A stretch of 64,000 bases of DNA, from the NCBI GenBank assembly GCA_007922225.1, contig ML679974.1, positions 5,135,105-5,199,104 of the forward strand. Reading direction: 5' to 3'. Below are positions 37,083 to 50,589 of this stretch, one piece after another. Position 1 is the first letter of the stretch. Each line of letters begins with the position of its first letter. Made by a program: the position numbers and the translations under genes. This stretch comes from Emydura subglobosa (taxonomy: Eukaryota; Chordata; Testudines; Chelidae). Under the pieces are notes generated by a model. That model searched no databases and was not told the origin of the DNA. It saw only the letters and a program-made list of their open reading frames with translations.

Positions 37083-38396
37083 CTACAGAGTCCCAGACGC
37101 GGATAGCCTCCTGGCAAAGAGCCGAGAAGCGCGCTCCCCCCGCCTGTTCACATAAAACTTGGCCGCCGTATTGTCCGTGAGGACATGGACTACCCTATCC
37201 CTCAGGAATCTGAGGAAGGCCTTGCAGGCCAACCAGACTGCTCTGAGCTCGCGTACGTTGATGTGCAGAGCTCTCTCCTCCAGTGACCCATAGCCCTTGG
37301 GTGCCCAGGTCGCGACTGATGTGGGCTCCCCATCCCACATTGGATGCATCTGTGATGAGTCACTGATGGGGCCAAGTCTCTGAACGGGACTCCCTTCATC
37401 ACTTCCCTTGGGTCCCTCCACCAATTGAGGGATGACAGCACCTGTGGGGGAACCATGACCACTCTAGTCAGTGAATGTCTGTTTGGCACATACACTGAGG
37501 TCAACCACGCCTGGAGAGGCCTAAGCCTGAGGCGAGCCAGCCTCACCACATACGTAGAGGCTGCCATGTGTCGCAACAGCTGCAGACAGTGTCTGGCTGT
37601 AGTCGTGGGGGACCTGTGGTTGATCTGCTATTATGGCCGCCATTGCCTCGAATCGAGGCTGTGGGAGGAAGGCTTTGGCCTGTATAGCGTCCAGTGTGGC
37701 CCCAATAAAATCTATACACTGCACCGGGGTAAGCGTGGACTTCTGCTCGTTGATGAGCAGCCTCAGTGTGGTGCGTGTTGCGCAAGTAAGCCCCAGGCTG
37801 TTCCTCACATGGTCCCTGGACTTGCCCCGGATCAGCAGTCGTCCAGGTAGGGGAAAATTTGTATCCCTCTGCGGCGCAGGTGGGCTGCCACCACCGCCAT
37901 GCATTTTGTAAAGACCCTGGGTGCTGAGGAAAGACCAAAGGGCAGGGCCCCAAACTGATAGTGGCGCCCCGCTACCACAAACCTTAGGAACCTCCTATGG
38001 GCAGGTAAAATAGAGATATGAAAGTACGCATCTTTTAGATCGAGGGCGGCGTACCAGTCCCCTGGATCTAGGACAGGAATGATGGAGGTGAGGGAGACCA
38101 TGGTGGAACCTGATGCATCTGATATACTTGTTCAGACGGCATAGGTCTAAGATGGGTCTAAGTCCCCCCTTGGCCTTGGGAATCAGGAAATACCTGGAAT
38201 AGAATCCTCTCCCCCTCTCAATCACTGGAACGTCTTCCACCACCCCGAGCGCTAGGAAGGAATTAATCTTCTGTATGAGGAGTTGCTCATGGGCAGGGTC
38301 CCCGAGGGAGAATAACCGAGGGGGGGGGAGTCGGGGAAAGGCCATGAGTTGAAGGGCATAGCCCTTGAGAACCACCTCCAGGACCCAACGGTACAT
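37083..38396 (-). pseudogene. DIRS reverse transcriptase and RNase H, frameshifted
   Basis: The RT start FYSRYFLIPKAKGGLRPILD is near 38195-38140. The palm block LDLKDAYFHI is near 38040, and the catalytic FPYLDD is at about 37840, with the YxDD variant YLDD typical of DIRS. RNase H follows: ALHINVRELRAVWLACKAF near 37250 and VHVLTDNTAAKFYVNR near 37190. The RT has one frame break between its fingers and palm pieces, and another break precedes RNase H. Confidence 0.9.
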
Positions 38397-38524
38397 AGTA
38401 ATGGCTTCCCACTCTGCATAGAATGGTCGAAGCCTTTCCGCAAATGGTCTGTTGAGATCCAGGGGAAAAGGAAGAGTGCCACCCTCGTGTACACTATCAA
38501 AACCATTTATTCAGATTACCCCCT

Positions 38525-40864
38525 TTAGGAGGCCCTTGCTGGGCCCCAGCAGAGGACCTCTGCCAGCCTCCTCTGTTTGCCCCCCAATAGCGATCCCGAC
38601 CTCTCCTTGGCTGGGCGGGCCGGGGAGCTGGTCTCAGCGGGGGTGGGAGGGGAGGTTGCCTCTGGGCCTGGGGCCGGGACTGATATCTCGAGGCCTGGGG
38701 GGGTATACAGCCGTAGGGACTTCAGGGTAGCCCAAGAGTCTTTTAGGGCGTGTAGTTTCTCATCTGTCTTTTCAGAGAATAGCCTGGTGCCGTCGAAAGG
38801 GAGGTCCTGCTGGACCTCTTGTGACAGGCCTGACGCCTGGAGCCAGGAGCAACGACGCATGACGACAGCCGATGCCATGGCCCTGCTAGCTGTGTCCGCC
38901 ACGTTTCTGGTGGACTGCAGGGCCACATTCGCCACAGCTTGGTCAGGTGGTAATGCCGATGCAAATCTCTGTGGCGATGACCAGAGGTTGAGATTATATT
39001 TTCTCAACAGAGCCTGGTGATTCGCTACTCTGAACTGCAACGCTGCAGTGGATTAGACCTTTCTCCCAAAGAGGTCTAGTTTCCTCCCATCCTTATCTTT
39101 CGGGGTATTCCCTTGGTTCTCCTGGCGGACTCTCTGATTGGCTGCATCAACCACTAGAGACCCAGGCATCGGGTGATTATAGACATAATATTTCCTTTCT
39201 GCCCCCTTGGATGTAGGAGGTACAGAGGACGGGGTTTGCCAGAGGTTTTTGGCAATTTTCATAACCCTGTTGTGTACAGGGAGGGCCGCTCTTGAAGGGC
39301 CCGCCGACCCTGATGGCCCAAAGAGGGGGTCCTCTTCCTCGGACATGATTTTTAGCTCCATGCCCAAGTTCTCAGCGGCCCTTTTTAGAAGGCCCTGATG
39401 GACCCGGAAGTCAAACAGGAGCTCTGTGATCCCTGGCCTCTACGTTGTCCGGAGATGAGGAGGATTGAGGAAGGGGCCGTGCAGAGGGGCCTTCCTCACG
39501 GTCTGAGTCTTCCTCTGTATCATGCCCCTGGGTTGGCTTAACCGGCAGGGGTGCTGGCGGGGCCGCCGAGGAGTGCAGTGATGTGGTGCCCTGGGTCACT
39601 TGTGCATTCCATGGGCTCCAATAAGGCCATTGCCATGGCCTTTGGCCCCATCCCGGTACCAATATGGGGTGCGGCTGGTTTGCTGTAGCGTGCAGGCCAC
39701 CTGAACTGCCAGAGCGTCGCTTGCCACCACGGTACGGTGAACGGCTCCGTGAAGACGAAGATGTCGACTGGCGCCGACGCCTTCGGTGCTGGCGGGAGGA
39801 CGTAGCCGAAGAAGAAGAGGTTGAGGACCTGCCCCTGCGCCGAGATGTTTTGTGGCGCTGTTTGCCCCCTCAAGATCGGAATCGGCATTGGTGATGGCTG
39901 CGTGGAGCAGATCTGGACCGCACAACTGCTGGGGCTGTCGGTGCCGAGGCTGTCAGTGCCGGCACGGTTGGTGGGACCACAAAGGACGGCAGTGCCGTAA
40001 AGTCTGGGACCGGTGCGGAGACTGATACCTGGACCCTTGGTGCCGATGATGATGCTGGACCGGCGACAGTGGACTGCTGTTCCTGGATCGGCTGCTGCTG
40101 CAGGACAGGGATCTCGAACGGCGCCACAACTGACTCCGCACCGGAGTTTGTGAGCCCGAACTGCAGTCTCTGCCGTGGTCGGAGCTGGATCTCTGACGAC
40201 CCCGGTGCCAGCCTCGTGACCGCCCATGGTGCCGCGGTGCCAAGGCGCTCGACGACCTATAGTCAGAGCTCAGAGAGGAGCTGACGCTCTCCACCCTCCA
40301 TGACCGTCTGGGAGGAGACTTAGATTGTGGATGTCTCCACCCACCAGGGTCACCCAGAGTGGGTTTGCTCCAAGACGCAGGTCTCTGAGCCCTCGGCCGA
40401 GGTGGGGACGGAGGCGTGGACGTGGCCATGAGGTGCGTGCCTCAGTGAACGCCTCCGGCGTCGACGGCCCTTGCGGGGGCGCTCCCCCACCCCCAGAAGT
40501 CAGGGGAGGCTCCCTGTGTGGAGATGCCAGTGCCAGAGTAACCTCCACGGCAGTAGCTGGGGCGTCTCCTTGATCTCTCCCTGCTGTCCCGGTCTCAGGG
40601 AGGAGTCCATAGGTGCAGCCTTGGGCCGCGTTTCTTCTTGGGCACCTTCAGCCTCGGTGTCGGAGCACTCCGCACCGACAACACGCTCAGTGCCGTTGGG
40701 GACCGTAATGGTTCAGACGCTGGCCGGAGCGCAGACTCCATCAAGATGGCCTTTAGCCTGGCGTCCCTCTCTTTTTGTGTCTGGGGCTTAAAGACCTTAC
40801 AGATCTGGCACTTCTCTCCTATGCTGCTCCCTGAGACATCGGAGGCAGCGGTCGTGAGGATCAC
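38525..40864 (-). pseudogene. DIRS ORF1 (gag-like), fragmented
   Basis: Fragments in order are a CQICKVFKPQTQKERDARL zinc-knuckle-like start (about 40800), a long Ser/Arg-rich segment (40429-39953), NRVMKIAKNLWQTPSS (about 39270) and NHQALLRKYNLNLW (about 39010). The last matches KYNFNTY in the older DIRS relic near 4580. Several frameshifts separate the fragments. ORF1 products of this family are presumed nucleic-acid-binding structural proteins. Confidence 0.75.
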
Positions 40865-41089
40865 TCACGGGAAAGGCTTTAGCGCAGAGATCACAGCTTT
40901 TAAAGCCCGTAGAGCCAGGCATGGCTCAGCAGGAACTCCTAAGGGTACTTACTCTAACTACTTAACTGACTATTAACAACTACTTAACACTCTAACACTA
41001 GAACTTCAAAGAACAGTCTAACAAACAAGCTAGGGTAACGAATGCTACTTGCAGACAGCAAGAGGCAGCAGTTCCAGCAACCATCACAG

Positions 41090-41255
41090 GCGGAAAGAAG
41101 GAACTGGGGGCCCACGGGGCCAGCAGCGCCCTTTATACCGTGATATGAGCACGACACTCCAGGGGGCTCCTGGGCTGGCCCTGCGGGGCTTGCTAAGGAA
41201 AAAAGTTCCAGGAATCTGTGCACGGGGTGCGCACACACCTATGTTGTAATGCATA
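41090..41255 (-). repeat. DIRS right inverted terminal repeat (element 5' end)
   Basis: This is the reverse complement of the 35220-35370 repeat. Its element-sense strand carries a tataaagggcgctgctggcc block upstream of ORF1, a plausible promoter. About 12 extra bases lie in this copy relative to the left one near 41210. Confidence 0.9.
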
Positions 41256-41693
41256 TGAGCAATCACTCGAAGATAGAACTGGAGGGAAGAGAATGAGAGG
41301 AAAAGAGGCATGGTTAAAAAAGAGACCGAGATCTCAAAGAATCAGACAACGGGCTCTTGCAGTTAGATGCAAGACTGCATCCTGGTTTTCTATCTGTCAG
41401 AAAAGGCAAGGGCTGAGGTAAAGGGTCAAGCTCTTTCCTAGTTAAACTAACCCAGATCTATTATCTCTCAATAAGGGAATTTTTAAAATAAACAAACAAT
41501 TGAGTTAAAAACAGGTAAGAATTTAAATGAAAATAGAAAGTTGTCTGGAATATATTTTAAAAAATTCTAATGGGCAACCATTAAAAATAGAAGCAATAAA
41601 AGTAGAGAAGTTGGGAGTTAAAGGGAAACTCATTGTGTGCTTTGATCATAATGGTTTCCTCTGGCCTTAAAAAAATTTGTGACTCTTTTATTT

Positions 41694-42111
41694 GTAGCTC
41701 ATACGACTAGCCTGCTTGCTTACTTTATTATATCCTTTCTTATGATCCTTATGGGCCCCAACAGGGGCTGCACACTAACCTACTTTCAGGCCTCCTGGCA
41801 ATATGCTTTTGTCAGTAAGGCCAATACATCCTTCAAAGAAATCTCAGTTATATGCATGTTAACCTTTTCCTGCAAATGGAGGAAAGAATTATTGATCAAC
41901 AAGCTAATATATTGTGGCCCGTCTGCTTCATCTTTTATGTGACTGCACCATGCTGCCCTTAACTGCAGATGAAATTGATGTGGAGACTCATTTGGTTTCT
42001 GCATTAGCTCATATAAAATGTGCTTTGTAGGGTTCATGCTCACATTTCTGGCTTGAACCCCTTAAGAAAGGATATAATAAAGCAAGCAAGCAGGCTAGGC
42101 CTATGGGCTAC
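41694..42111. repeat. 49-bp inverted repeat flanking a gag-like fragment
   Basis: The arms 41694-41742 and 42063-42111 are reverse complements at 45 of 49 positions, with the inner 35 bases at 34 of 35. The 320-bp loop holds a - strand open frame (42043-41786) with PNESPHQF-L-LRAAW, reminiscent of the retroviral capsid region. No target duplication was identified. It may be a retroviral gag fragment with a local inverted duplication, or a composite MITE. Confidence 0.8.
41786..42043 (-). pseudogene. Retroviral gag (capsid)-like fragment
   Basis: An 85-codon open frame with a KPNESPHQFHLQLRAAW stretch resembles the NESP region of gammaretrovirus-like capsid proteins. Only this short piece is present, with no LTR or other retroviral gene beside it, so the assignment is tentative and the fragment non-functional. 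Confidence 0.45.
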
Positions 42112-45100
42112 ATACCCTACTCCTTTGTGTCAATTGCTGTATTGTAAATTCTTTGGGGAAGCTTCTTCCATGTGTGTAAAGTGCATAGAATCTTCTTAAA
42201 TAATAACAGTTTAATATCTGGTAGAATTAAAGAGCTTCTCATTTCACCCAGGCAGAGCCTTCTGAACCTTAACTGGTTAAGGTGAAGGTGTTTCGTGTTT
42301 CACCTACCCCTCCATTCTGAATTGGTATTTTTACACTGTTTATCTTTTTCTTGCTTGCATGTGTAGTAGCAGCTGTCACACAGCACCTAACTTCCTAGCT
42401 ACGCAGTTTGCCACTCTCCCATCTTTTACGGAGGCAGAAAGCCCTCTACAGTTCTGTAATATTTCTGGCCCCTGTAAACTTGTTAGAGAAGATGTCAATA
42501 TTATTCACAATCTCAGGGCCGATTCTACACATTTACACATGGAAGTAATTTTACAAATGGGAATAATCCACAGATGTCAGTGAGAATACATGCTCATGTG
42601 ATTAAAATTACACGTGATTAAGTGTTTCCAGGATCAGGGACTACATTTTCCTCTGTAAATTATTATCTGCTGAGGTGTGGGCAGTTTCATGATATTCTCT
42701 CTCTTTATAGAAGGAATTTTCACAGTAGAGCAAGATTCAACAGAGGGAATATTTACACAATTTACTTAATCAGCCAGGTTCTCTCTTCTTGTGTGCAAAT
42801 TGGATCTCATTTTCTCCTTGTTTCTTGCTCTGTTAGTGAAGTCATTAATCCTATTTTGTGACATCATTGTATTGCCATAAAAATATGTGACGTCATAAAT
42901 GCAGCATTATTATATCACTCCAGAATCAAGTAGAAAAAGAATCTAGTCTGAGGGGGAGAAAATGGGTAGCTGAAAAAGCACATATCTGAAATATACAAAG
43001 GGAGGTAGATACATTTATTAAAAGTTTCCTTGAGCAAGAAACCATTGTTAAAACTGTTTTGAAATTGTACTGTCTTTAATATGAGATTGTCATGTCTGCA
43101 TATGATAAGTCAAGCTGGAAACATAATCTTTTGCAAACACTAGCCATTTTCTTGTATTGTTCTTCTGCAGTGTTTGTTAAAGGTGTTTTATTTTAGTCTA
43201 CGAATATATCAAACGCTATGCTACAGACTTCAAGTGAAAGCCACACATTTAAACCAAGTTACATCATGTTAAGGATTTCCTGTGTAAAACTATCATTGTG
43301 GTTGGTGAATGATTTTCTCCTGCAATCTGCATTTAATGTTTCACAAAACACTTTGGTATAAGTGCAATATATTTTTGAAGTATTAAATAATATTTTGGGG
43401 AAATGTCAGAGTTACTTCATTTGTCACCAAGATCTTTAATGTTCTTGGCTCTGCTTCTGTTTTATAGTAGCAATGAACAATCACAGTGCACTGCTCTAAC
43501 TGCAGAAAATGTTAGTATTGCAAGCACCTTTTTTCAGTCTGACACATCAGCAAGCCTTTGACCTTTCATAAGGGAAGTGCTAACTGCTGAGTTAAATGTA
43601 ACACATTAGCTTTTTGCTGCTTGCTTAGTGTTAGTTTATCACTAGTATTTTTTTTCCTGCTAGTGTATTTGAAACACTTTGGGGGGGGGGAAATTTTATA
43701 TATTGGCTGAGATCTATTACAAGCCAATTAAGTTAGCTTTATTTCTGTTGTTTTTGAAGACAAATCAATTAACCACTAGTTTATTCCTTCCCCAGCATAG
43801 TTTCACAAACTTGTTTCTGAACAGGTCTCCTGCATCCAAGTGGCTATTACAGAAAGACATTTTAAACAGATATGTCATTTGGACTTTGCCCTCCCAGACT
43901 CCAAAAGTATGAGAGAGGATTTATTGCTTTTCGATAGTATTTCATATTCTTGTTTCTGTTTATCTTCTATCACAGAGCAATAGCCAGGGGGACTTTTTTC
44001 TTTAAGAAAAATAAAGTTCACATTTGGAATAGAGAGTAAAGTTATTATGAACATTTCTTCAGGCAGATTTTTGAAAGAATACTGTCTGGCTTGTTTGACC
44101 TAAGAACTGACTTGCCATGGCAGTTGGGGCCATGTTAAAAATGTTGTTCTTTGGATTATGTTGGATTTAATTTTTTTCTTTTGCACCAACTATTTCACAT
44201 TGCCCTGTGTATATATAATAAGGTTGTCCCAACGCTTCCAATTTTAAAACCCTTTTTACAGTTCCTTTTAACATTGCCAAACTGTAACCAATTGGGTTGT
44301 AATTTTACATGCTGGCCGTGCACGTTGGGTTGAATTTTTGGGTAAAATTTCAGCTAAAATGGTTTAGCTGTTTTCAAGACTGGGCTAGGGAAATATAAGT
44401 GGATTGCCCATATTAAAAAAGAATCTGGCAATCTTTACTTTGAATAGCTCTAGTGTCACAATTCTTTGAAGAAAGGACTTGAAATCTGATTGGGAGGGGG
44501 ATTGGCTTTAATGTCAGGGATATATGCCTTTTGCCAACTCCATGATAATCTGTCCAAATCTGGCTAAGCCGTAAACCCCGTCTATAAAAAAGGCGTGAGT
44601 CCTGTGGAAAAATAAGTATGTGATCACGTAATTAAAAACTATCATAATTAATATGCTTTTCTACCTGAAATGGAGTAAACAGAAGTGCCATAAATTAAAT
44701 GAAGTAAATAAACAATGTAATATTGTATGAATGTTCCATACATCAATAAATTAGAGTATTTTCTAGGATTTCATAGAAAGTATCTTTTGAGGCCGCAGTG
44801 CTGCTTAATAAATTCAATGTAAGTACATTCTCTCTCTCCTTTCTTTCCTATGCATAAACAACTAAAGCAGCTGAGGAGGCATTGTTTGAGATGATTTGGA
44901 AAGGTATTTGGAGTTGGCAGTTGTGTCCATTTTACAGAAATGATAGCAGTACATTTTGTGAGGCATTAGGTACTAGTTAGATCTGGGAATAGGTGGGATG
45001 GAGGGTATCCTATTCTGACCAGATTTTCTCATGTCCACTCTAGCCAGGAAAATCTAATGTATTTTTCAACCCTCATCTCATTCTTTTTTTCTGTAATTTT

Positions 45101-48100
45101 TCTGCTCCAGTTTGGAGATGTGCCTTGTAGCCCTTTTGGGTAACCTCAGATATTGGCCACCTTTTTAATGGTGTTATTGATTGGTCCAGTGTCACCTACC
45201 ATTATGATGTCCTGATCTGGCTTTGACCTCTTATCATTGTTTTTTTTGCAGATATTGTAGTGACACACAGCATACATTCATCCTGATGCTTAGCTAATTG
45301 GCTTAATTGCTGCATAGACGATTTATAGAGTTCTTGAGCTAAGAATTCATGTCAATTTTCTCTAGATTTCATTTCTTAAACAAGAACCAAAAAGCATAAG
45401 TAGCTTTGCTAAGTATGGGCCAAATTCTCAGTCTTTAATTAAGCAAAACGCTCATTGAAATAGATGGGGGTATTGGTAGATGACAGATTTTTGGCCATAA
45501 TGAGTTGTTTTTCTGCTCTATCTCCATTATAATCATGATTCTAGCTTAATTTAGGTGGGGAAACTGGTGCGTGGGTGTTTTTTTTTTTTTTTTTTTTTTT
45601 TTGACAGCTATGCCTTTGTCACCAATTTGCATGATTTTAATGTTAGGAACAGTGAATTTTGTGTGCTTCACTGCTGAGTCTTTAAGTAAGGGAATCTGCA
45701 GCTTCTATATTTTATGGTAGTGGGACTTTTACCTTCAGTTCAGCAAAACCTCCCATTAATTCAGTGAGAACTTTGCTTGATTCACGAAGTATAAGCATGG
45801 TACTGTTTTTGCAGTTTGATTCTTTTGTGGAATAGGCAGCTAAATAGAATTCAAAGAATTTTTCATTGTTTTGTTTCATAGAGCTCTATAAGGTAGAAGA
45901 CATCTATCATTTAGCCATCTTTGAAACATCCACTTGTTTTTGTACAGTAGAACACCTGGGAATAGAGATTGTTCGTAACTGAACAAAATGTTATGGTTGT
46001 TCTTTCAAAAGCTTACAATGGAACATGACCTTAATACAGCTTTGAACCACTACTATGCAGAAGAAAAATGCTACTCCCCCCCCCCCCTTTTTTTTTTAGT
46101 AGTTTACATTTAATACAGTATGGTATTCTATTTGCTTTTTTCTCTCTCTACGGCTGCCTTAGTGTGTACTTCTGGTTCCAAATGTGTGTGGTTGACTGGT
46201 TAGTTTGTAACTCTGAGGTTCTACTGTACTACTTGGTCTAAAGGGTATATTGTACTGACTGATTCAATACTAGGAGTGGGCTAGAGTGTTGTATCTTCTT
46301 TCTGAATAGCACGTTTTGGGTGCATTCCAAATGTAATGTTTTTACCCTTCTCACTTTGATTCACTCACAGCCAGGCTATCCCCCTCCATACTTCCTTGGG
46401 GGAAATCAATATGAGTTCATCCAATTTAATGTGTGTCATTGTGCATCTATTACATACTGTAAATCTATTTACTGATTTGGCAAACAAACTTATAGGAGTG
46501 TAGCTAGTGCTTTTCAGCAAATCCTGAACTTGGGGGGAGGGAAAGGAGCTGAGTATGATCACGGTTGGAGTTATTTTCTGAATATACATGTTCCTTTACT
46601 CAGTGAAGTTCTGCAGCCTAAAATCGTGAGCCCCACGCTCATTTCAACAACATTAACATTGTTTTTTAGATGCAAATCTGATTTGTTGAGACAAACCGGA
46701 TTTTGCTGTTTAATACATAAAAGTGTAGCCTGGGCTCAATGTAAGATATTCCCACTTAAGAGTTGTGGAAATATGACATTTTCCTACTAATTTCCAGTAG
46801 GTGGTAATGAATTAATTTTTAATCTGGAACCTGCATAGTATGAGATCTACTATATGGGGAGAATAGTACACATTTGACTGCATACAGTTTTTGTTACCTC
46901 CTGTATTGAATTTGAATTAAAGCAAATTTATATAAAACCAGTTACCTCTGTCTAGAAAAATCAGTGTTCTGTAGTGAGAAATGTATCTTTACCACACTAG
47001 TGAAAGTTTAGTCGGGGGTGGGGGGGAGCAGCACTGTATATTTTTCCATTAAAAAATGCTGCTTTAAGACACTAAAAACCAGAAATTACTTCAACATTTT
47101 TAGCTAACGTAAAACTGTACAATCCTTTATATTGGGCCTGTTTTGAAGTCTAATTACACTATTTTGTTTAGTACCTGCAATTTAAAACCTACCTTAGGAA
47201 AAGTCATGCTGGCAATGATTGTTGAGCATTTGCAAGTATGCTGCTTTTCTTTTAAAATGCCATATGGAGACTCCGTGCTGCATTTCTTAGTAATGTGCTT
47301 TGGGCAAGGACAAGAATAGAAGAGAATCTTTCTTTTCCTGCAGCTGAGTTGCAGTAGCATTTACTCTTAAACAGAAGGCTTTCCCTGCTAATTAATACTG
47401 TGGAATGTAGAGTAGGGCCTCACTGCCTTTCATACCCCCTTTTTTAAAAAATAGAAAGTTTGAGGGGTAGCTTCTCTAAGTCTCTTGTTCCAGAAAAATA
47501 AGTAAAAAGAAATCCTCTCCATTATCATTGCCCTCCTACACTTGGCCACCTACATTTTAAACCTCAGCTTATTTGGCAAAGGAAAAAAAATCTAATTTTC
47601 TTTAGAGGGACATTTAATCTGGTTCCTCCATTATAAGGGTCAATATTTTATGACCAGGGAACTGGTTTCTTAACACAAACTAAATTTCTCTAAATAATGG
47701 AAAAGCTTAATTCTTCATGACATTTAACCTATTTTCTTTATGGCACTCTGTATATAAAATAAGCAAAAAGGATTACTACACAAAATTGTGTGAGAGGTAT
47801 TACACAACCATTTCCTGTACAAAAACTGGTTTAGCATTTGTTCCCTTTCATAAATCTGAAAGGAAAAGGAGCTGGTTACTGTTGACCTGTTATAGATTTA
47901 AGGAAATTAAAGAGTTGTTAAAAGCTACTATATTATTTGATTGTTTTAGATTTGATAAATTGTTCAGCCAGGAGAAAAGATGAGTATTGTAAACGTAAGC
48001 CCAGATTCTGTTCCTCTACCCCCAAATGCCACAAGATGCCCTAAATTTTGAAAGCATGCTGCTGTGGTCCAAATTCTACTCAGTTATAGCTGTGCTTTTA

Positions 48101-49808
48101 CTCTGCGCATACAAAAGGTTTTCATTCTAGAAGAATTTAAGTGGGTAGTGGGAAGGCCCAATACTTCCACTTGCTAACAAAATGAGGCATGGAGGAAGTG
48201 CAGTGATAAAACACATTGCACCTGCTAGTTAATTGTCAACAGTAACACCCCTCCCCTACTACAAGACTGACCTGTTCAGCCCCCTTCCTGAGGAATTTAA
48301 GCCTTACTTACCTTGAGGATTGTTAAAACTAGGCTTTATTGAACTAGAATCGGTGAGCAAACAGCAAAAGCAAGTTCCAGAGCAGAGAAAAATCTCCCCC
48401 CTCAAATATGTCTAGGGATTGTCAGTACCTTAGCTGATCAACTGAGTGGCTGGTGTACAACAAATGGAATACCACAGGCAGGATTCCAACAATTGAAACG
48501 AATAGGTCTAATACGGTCTTGAGTTATATCCATAACCTGACTGCCACTGCAGCCTATGGAACAGTTATAAAATGCTCAATCTATGGTGCTTGCTGAATGA
48601 GCAGCCCTAGATGTCTGAGTGGTGTAGGAGGTGATAAGTGTTAGATAAATAGCTTACAAGTAAGTGGATCATTCTGACAGTTAGAGGGTAAATCTTCTGT
48701 AAAGTTAATTTAAGTAACAGCAGAATTTGACCCACCCAAAGTTTGGGCCTCAACCTTTTGAGGTGGTGATGCAAAATTAGTTCCCCTCCGTTGTCGAGTA
48801 AGTTTTAAATTCCGCTTGCAACAGTACTGAGTTTAAGCTCCCAGGAGTGTATGCATGGTACTACCCTCGTAGGAAGGATTGGCTGTAGTTTGGAAGGTGT
48901 GGTGGAAGAAGCAGCTTTTAAAGAAATGCCTTTGAGGGATAAATAGTCTTGGACAAGTGGTTTTGCACAGTGCATCCATCAAGTGAAACTCAGGCTATGT
49001 TTACTAGAGGAAAACTGATGTAAAATCTGGAAAAGTAAGTTTTTACAAAGCAGTATTCTGAAGGCAAGCTCCCTCAATTTTATCATGTATGTGCTAAACC
49101 AAATAGGATGACAAAATAGAACCAGTTGCTTGCTGAAAGGACATCTATTTGTGAAATCTGTATTAGTTGTTTATGTAACTATTTGCTATAGGCACCAATT
49201 TTGGTAGAGACACCTTTAGAACTCCTCCTCCTGACTGAAAGTTATATGGTTCAGAATGTTAACTGTAAATTTTTTCTTCCCCTACTTTTAGTGGATGCTT
49301 CACGGGTATTAAAATGAGAATGAGAACTATACCTGGCTTAATACTTATTTAATGTTAAGGTAAAATACTGGTCTTTAAGTGAGAAAATACAAGATGCATC
49401 TAACTGTAGTACAGCATTGCAGAAACCTAGTTTGTTTTTTTAAAAATGTTTGACTTATTACCTCGCTGAAGTCAGAAAAGAAAGATTTATCCAATGGAAC
49501 TGCATGTATAAAACTTAAAAGCTACAAGCATGCTGGGTCATGGTGTGGAGAGTTAATTTCTGGAGGTATGAAAATATCTGCCATCTTAACTTGGCCTTCT
49601 ACAATGTAGGTTATACTATATTATGGAAAAAAATCAAAAAGTTTTAGGATTCTTTGCTCAAAACTAAATGTGCAAATGGTAGTTATATAAAAGGGACATC
49701 TAGAAATGTAGTTTGATGTAGCTGTTTAAAAATCTAAACCAATTTAGTGTTCAGCTAAGTAGCCAAAGTCATTTTAAATGCACTAATCTAAACTGTATGT
49801 TTTCACAG
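42112..49808 (+). other. TXNDC11: Remainder of the last TXNDC11 intron
   Basis: AT-rich sequence with no exon or recognisable transposon. Homopolymer runs occur at 43680-43690 (G), 45579-45602 (T) and 46074-46099 (C then T). The stretch ends in the acceptor tatgttttcacag. Confidence 0.6.
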
Positions 49809-50454
49809 GAAGGATAAAAGTGTGAAGTTTCCTGAAGATTTTTTAATCACCCTTCCTAATCTGCTTAAATTCATTTTACATCACTCAAGTCTACCATCAG
49901 CTGCATCTGAGTCAGAACCCTGCACTAAAGAATGTCCACAGAAAGAGACAGTGTTACAGCAAGGGCATATCTCCTACTTAAAGAGAGAGATTCAGAAATT
50001 GAGATCAGAAGTCAGTGCACTACACCAGGCTCAAGATCAGCTAGAAGCCCAACTTTCTGAAGCCAGAAGAGAAGAACATAGACTACAGCAACAGAAGCAT
50101 ACACTGGAAAAGCAGCATGGTATCCTCCAGCTCCACAATGAACAGTTACAGGCACTGTATGAACAGAAGAACAGAGAATTAGAAGAAATGGCTGAAAAGC
50201 TTCAAGAATTAGCAGATGCTTCAGAAAATCTCCTCACAGAGAATGCTTTACTAAAAATCCTGGTAGCATCACTGGAGGGGAAGCTAGAGAACAAAGATGA
50301 AACCAAGAAATCCATTCAGTCAGAGGAGACACTTTCCAACCACAATACTGGGCCAGTTCTAACTGCTATAGACAGTTTACATGAAAAAGAGAGGCTTAGT
50401 GTTAACAATATTGATACCACTGAGACTGAGCATAAAGAAAACAGGACAGAATAA
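49809..50454 (+). CDS. TXNDC11: TXNDC11 last exon (coiled coil and C-terminus)
   Basis: The exon completes Arg, then reads KDKSVKFPEDFLITLPNLLK, the end of the thioredoxin fold. A long Glu/Gln/Leu-rich coiled coil follows from about 49975 to 50300 (LKREIQKLRSEVSALH to ENALLKILVASLEGKL) and a hydrophilic tail ends in ENRTE. The TAA stop is at 50452-50454. The six exons here add up to 1974 bases, exactly 658 codons including the stop, which supports all chosen splice sites. Human TXNDC11 is about 958-985 residues, so roughly the last two thirds are in the window. Confidence 0.97.
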
Positions 50455-50543
50455 TTGCTTATGCTTTGGGAGATGGTGGTGGGGGGAACAAAATCAGGAA
50501 TGACACTATTAGGAAGGTATTTATGCAAATTTTATTTGTTGTA

Positions 50544-50549
50544 AATAAA
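50544..50549 (+). terminator. TXNDC11: AATAAA polyadenylation signal of TXNDC11
   Basis: The hexamer lies 90 bases after the TXNDC11 stop and is followed about 25 bases later by an A-rich tract. This implies an unusually short 3' UTR of roughly 115-135 bases, unless later signals are used. Confidence 0.75.
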
Positions 50550-50589
50550 GTATTCCAATGGTCTAGGAAAAGGAAAAAAAAAAAAAAAC

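Larger units (their letters stand above)
35166..41277 (-). mobile_element. DIRS-type tyrosine-recombinase retrotransposon, structurally complete, coding-decayed
   Basis: The element is about 6.1 kb, antisense in the 15-kb last intron of TXNDC11. From right to left it holds an inverted terminal repeat, gag-like ORF1 pieces, RT with YLDD, RNase H, tyrosine recombinase, the internal complementary region and the opposite terminal repeat. DIRS elements have no LTRs, no integrase and no target duplication, and replicate through a circular DNA joined by the recombinase; this is family knowledge. Frameshifts and stops occur in every ORF. The terminal structures remain clear, so it is younger than the 2.3-5.2 kb relic. 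Confidence 0.92.
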
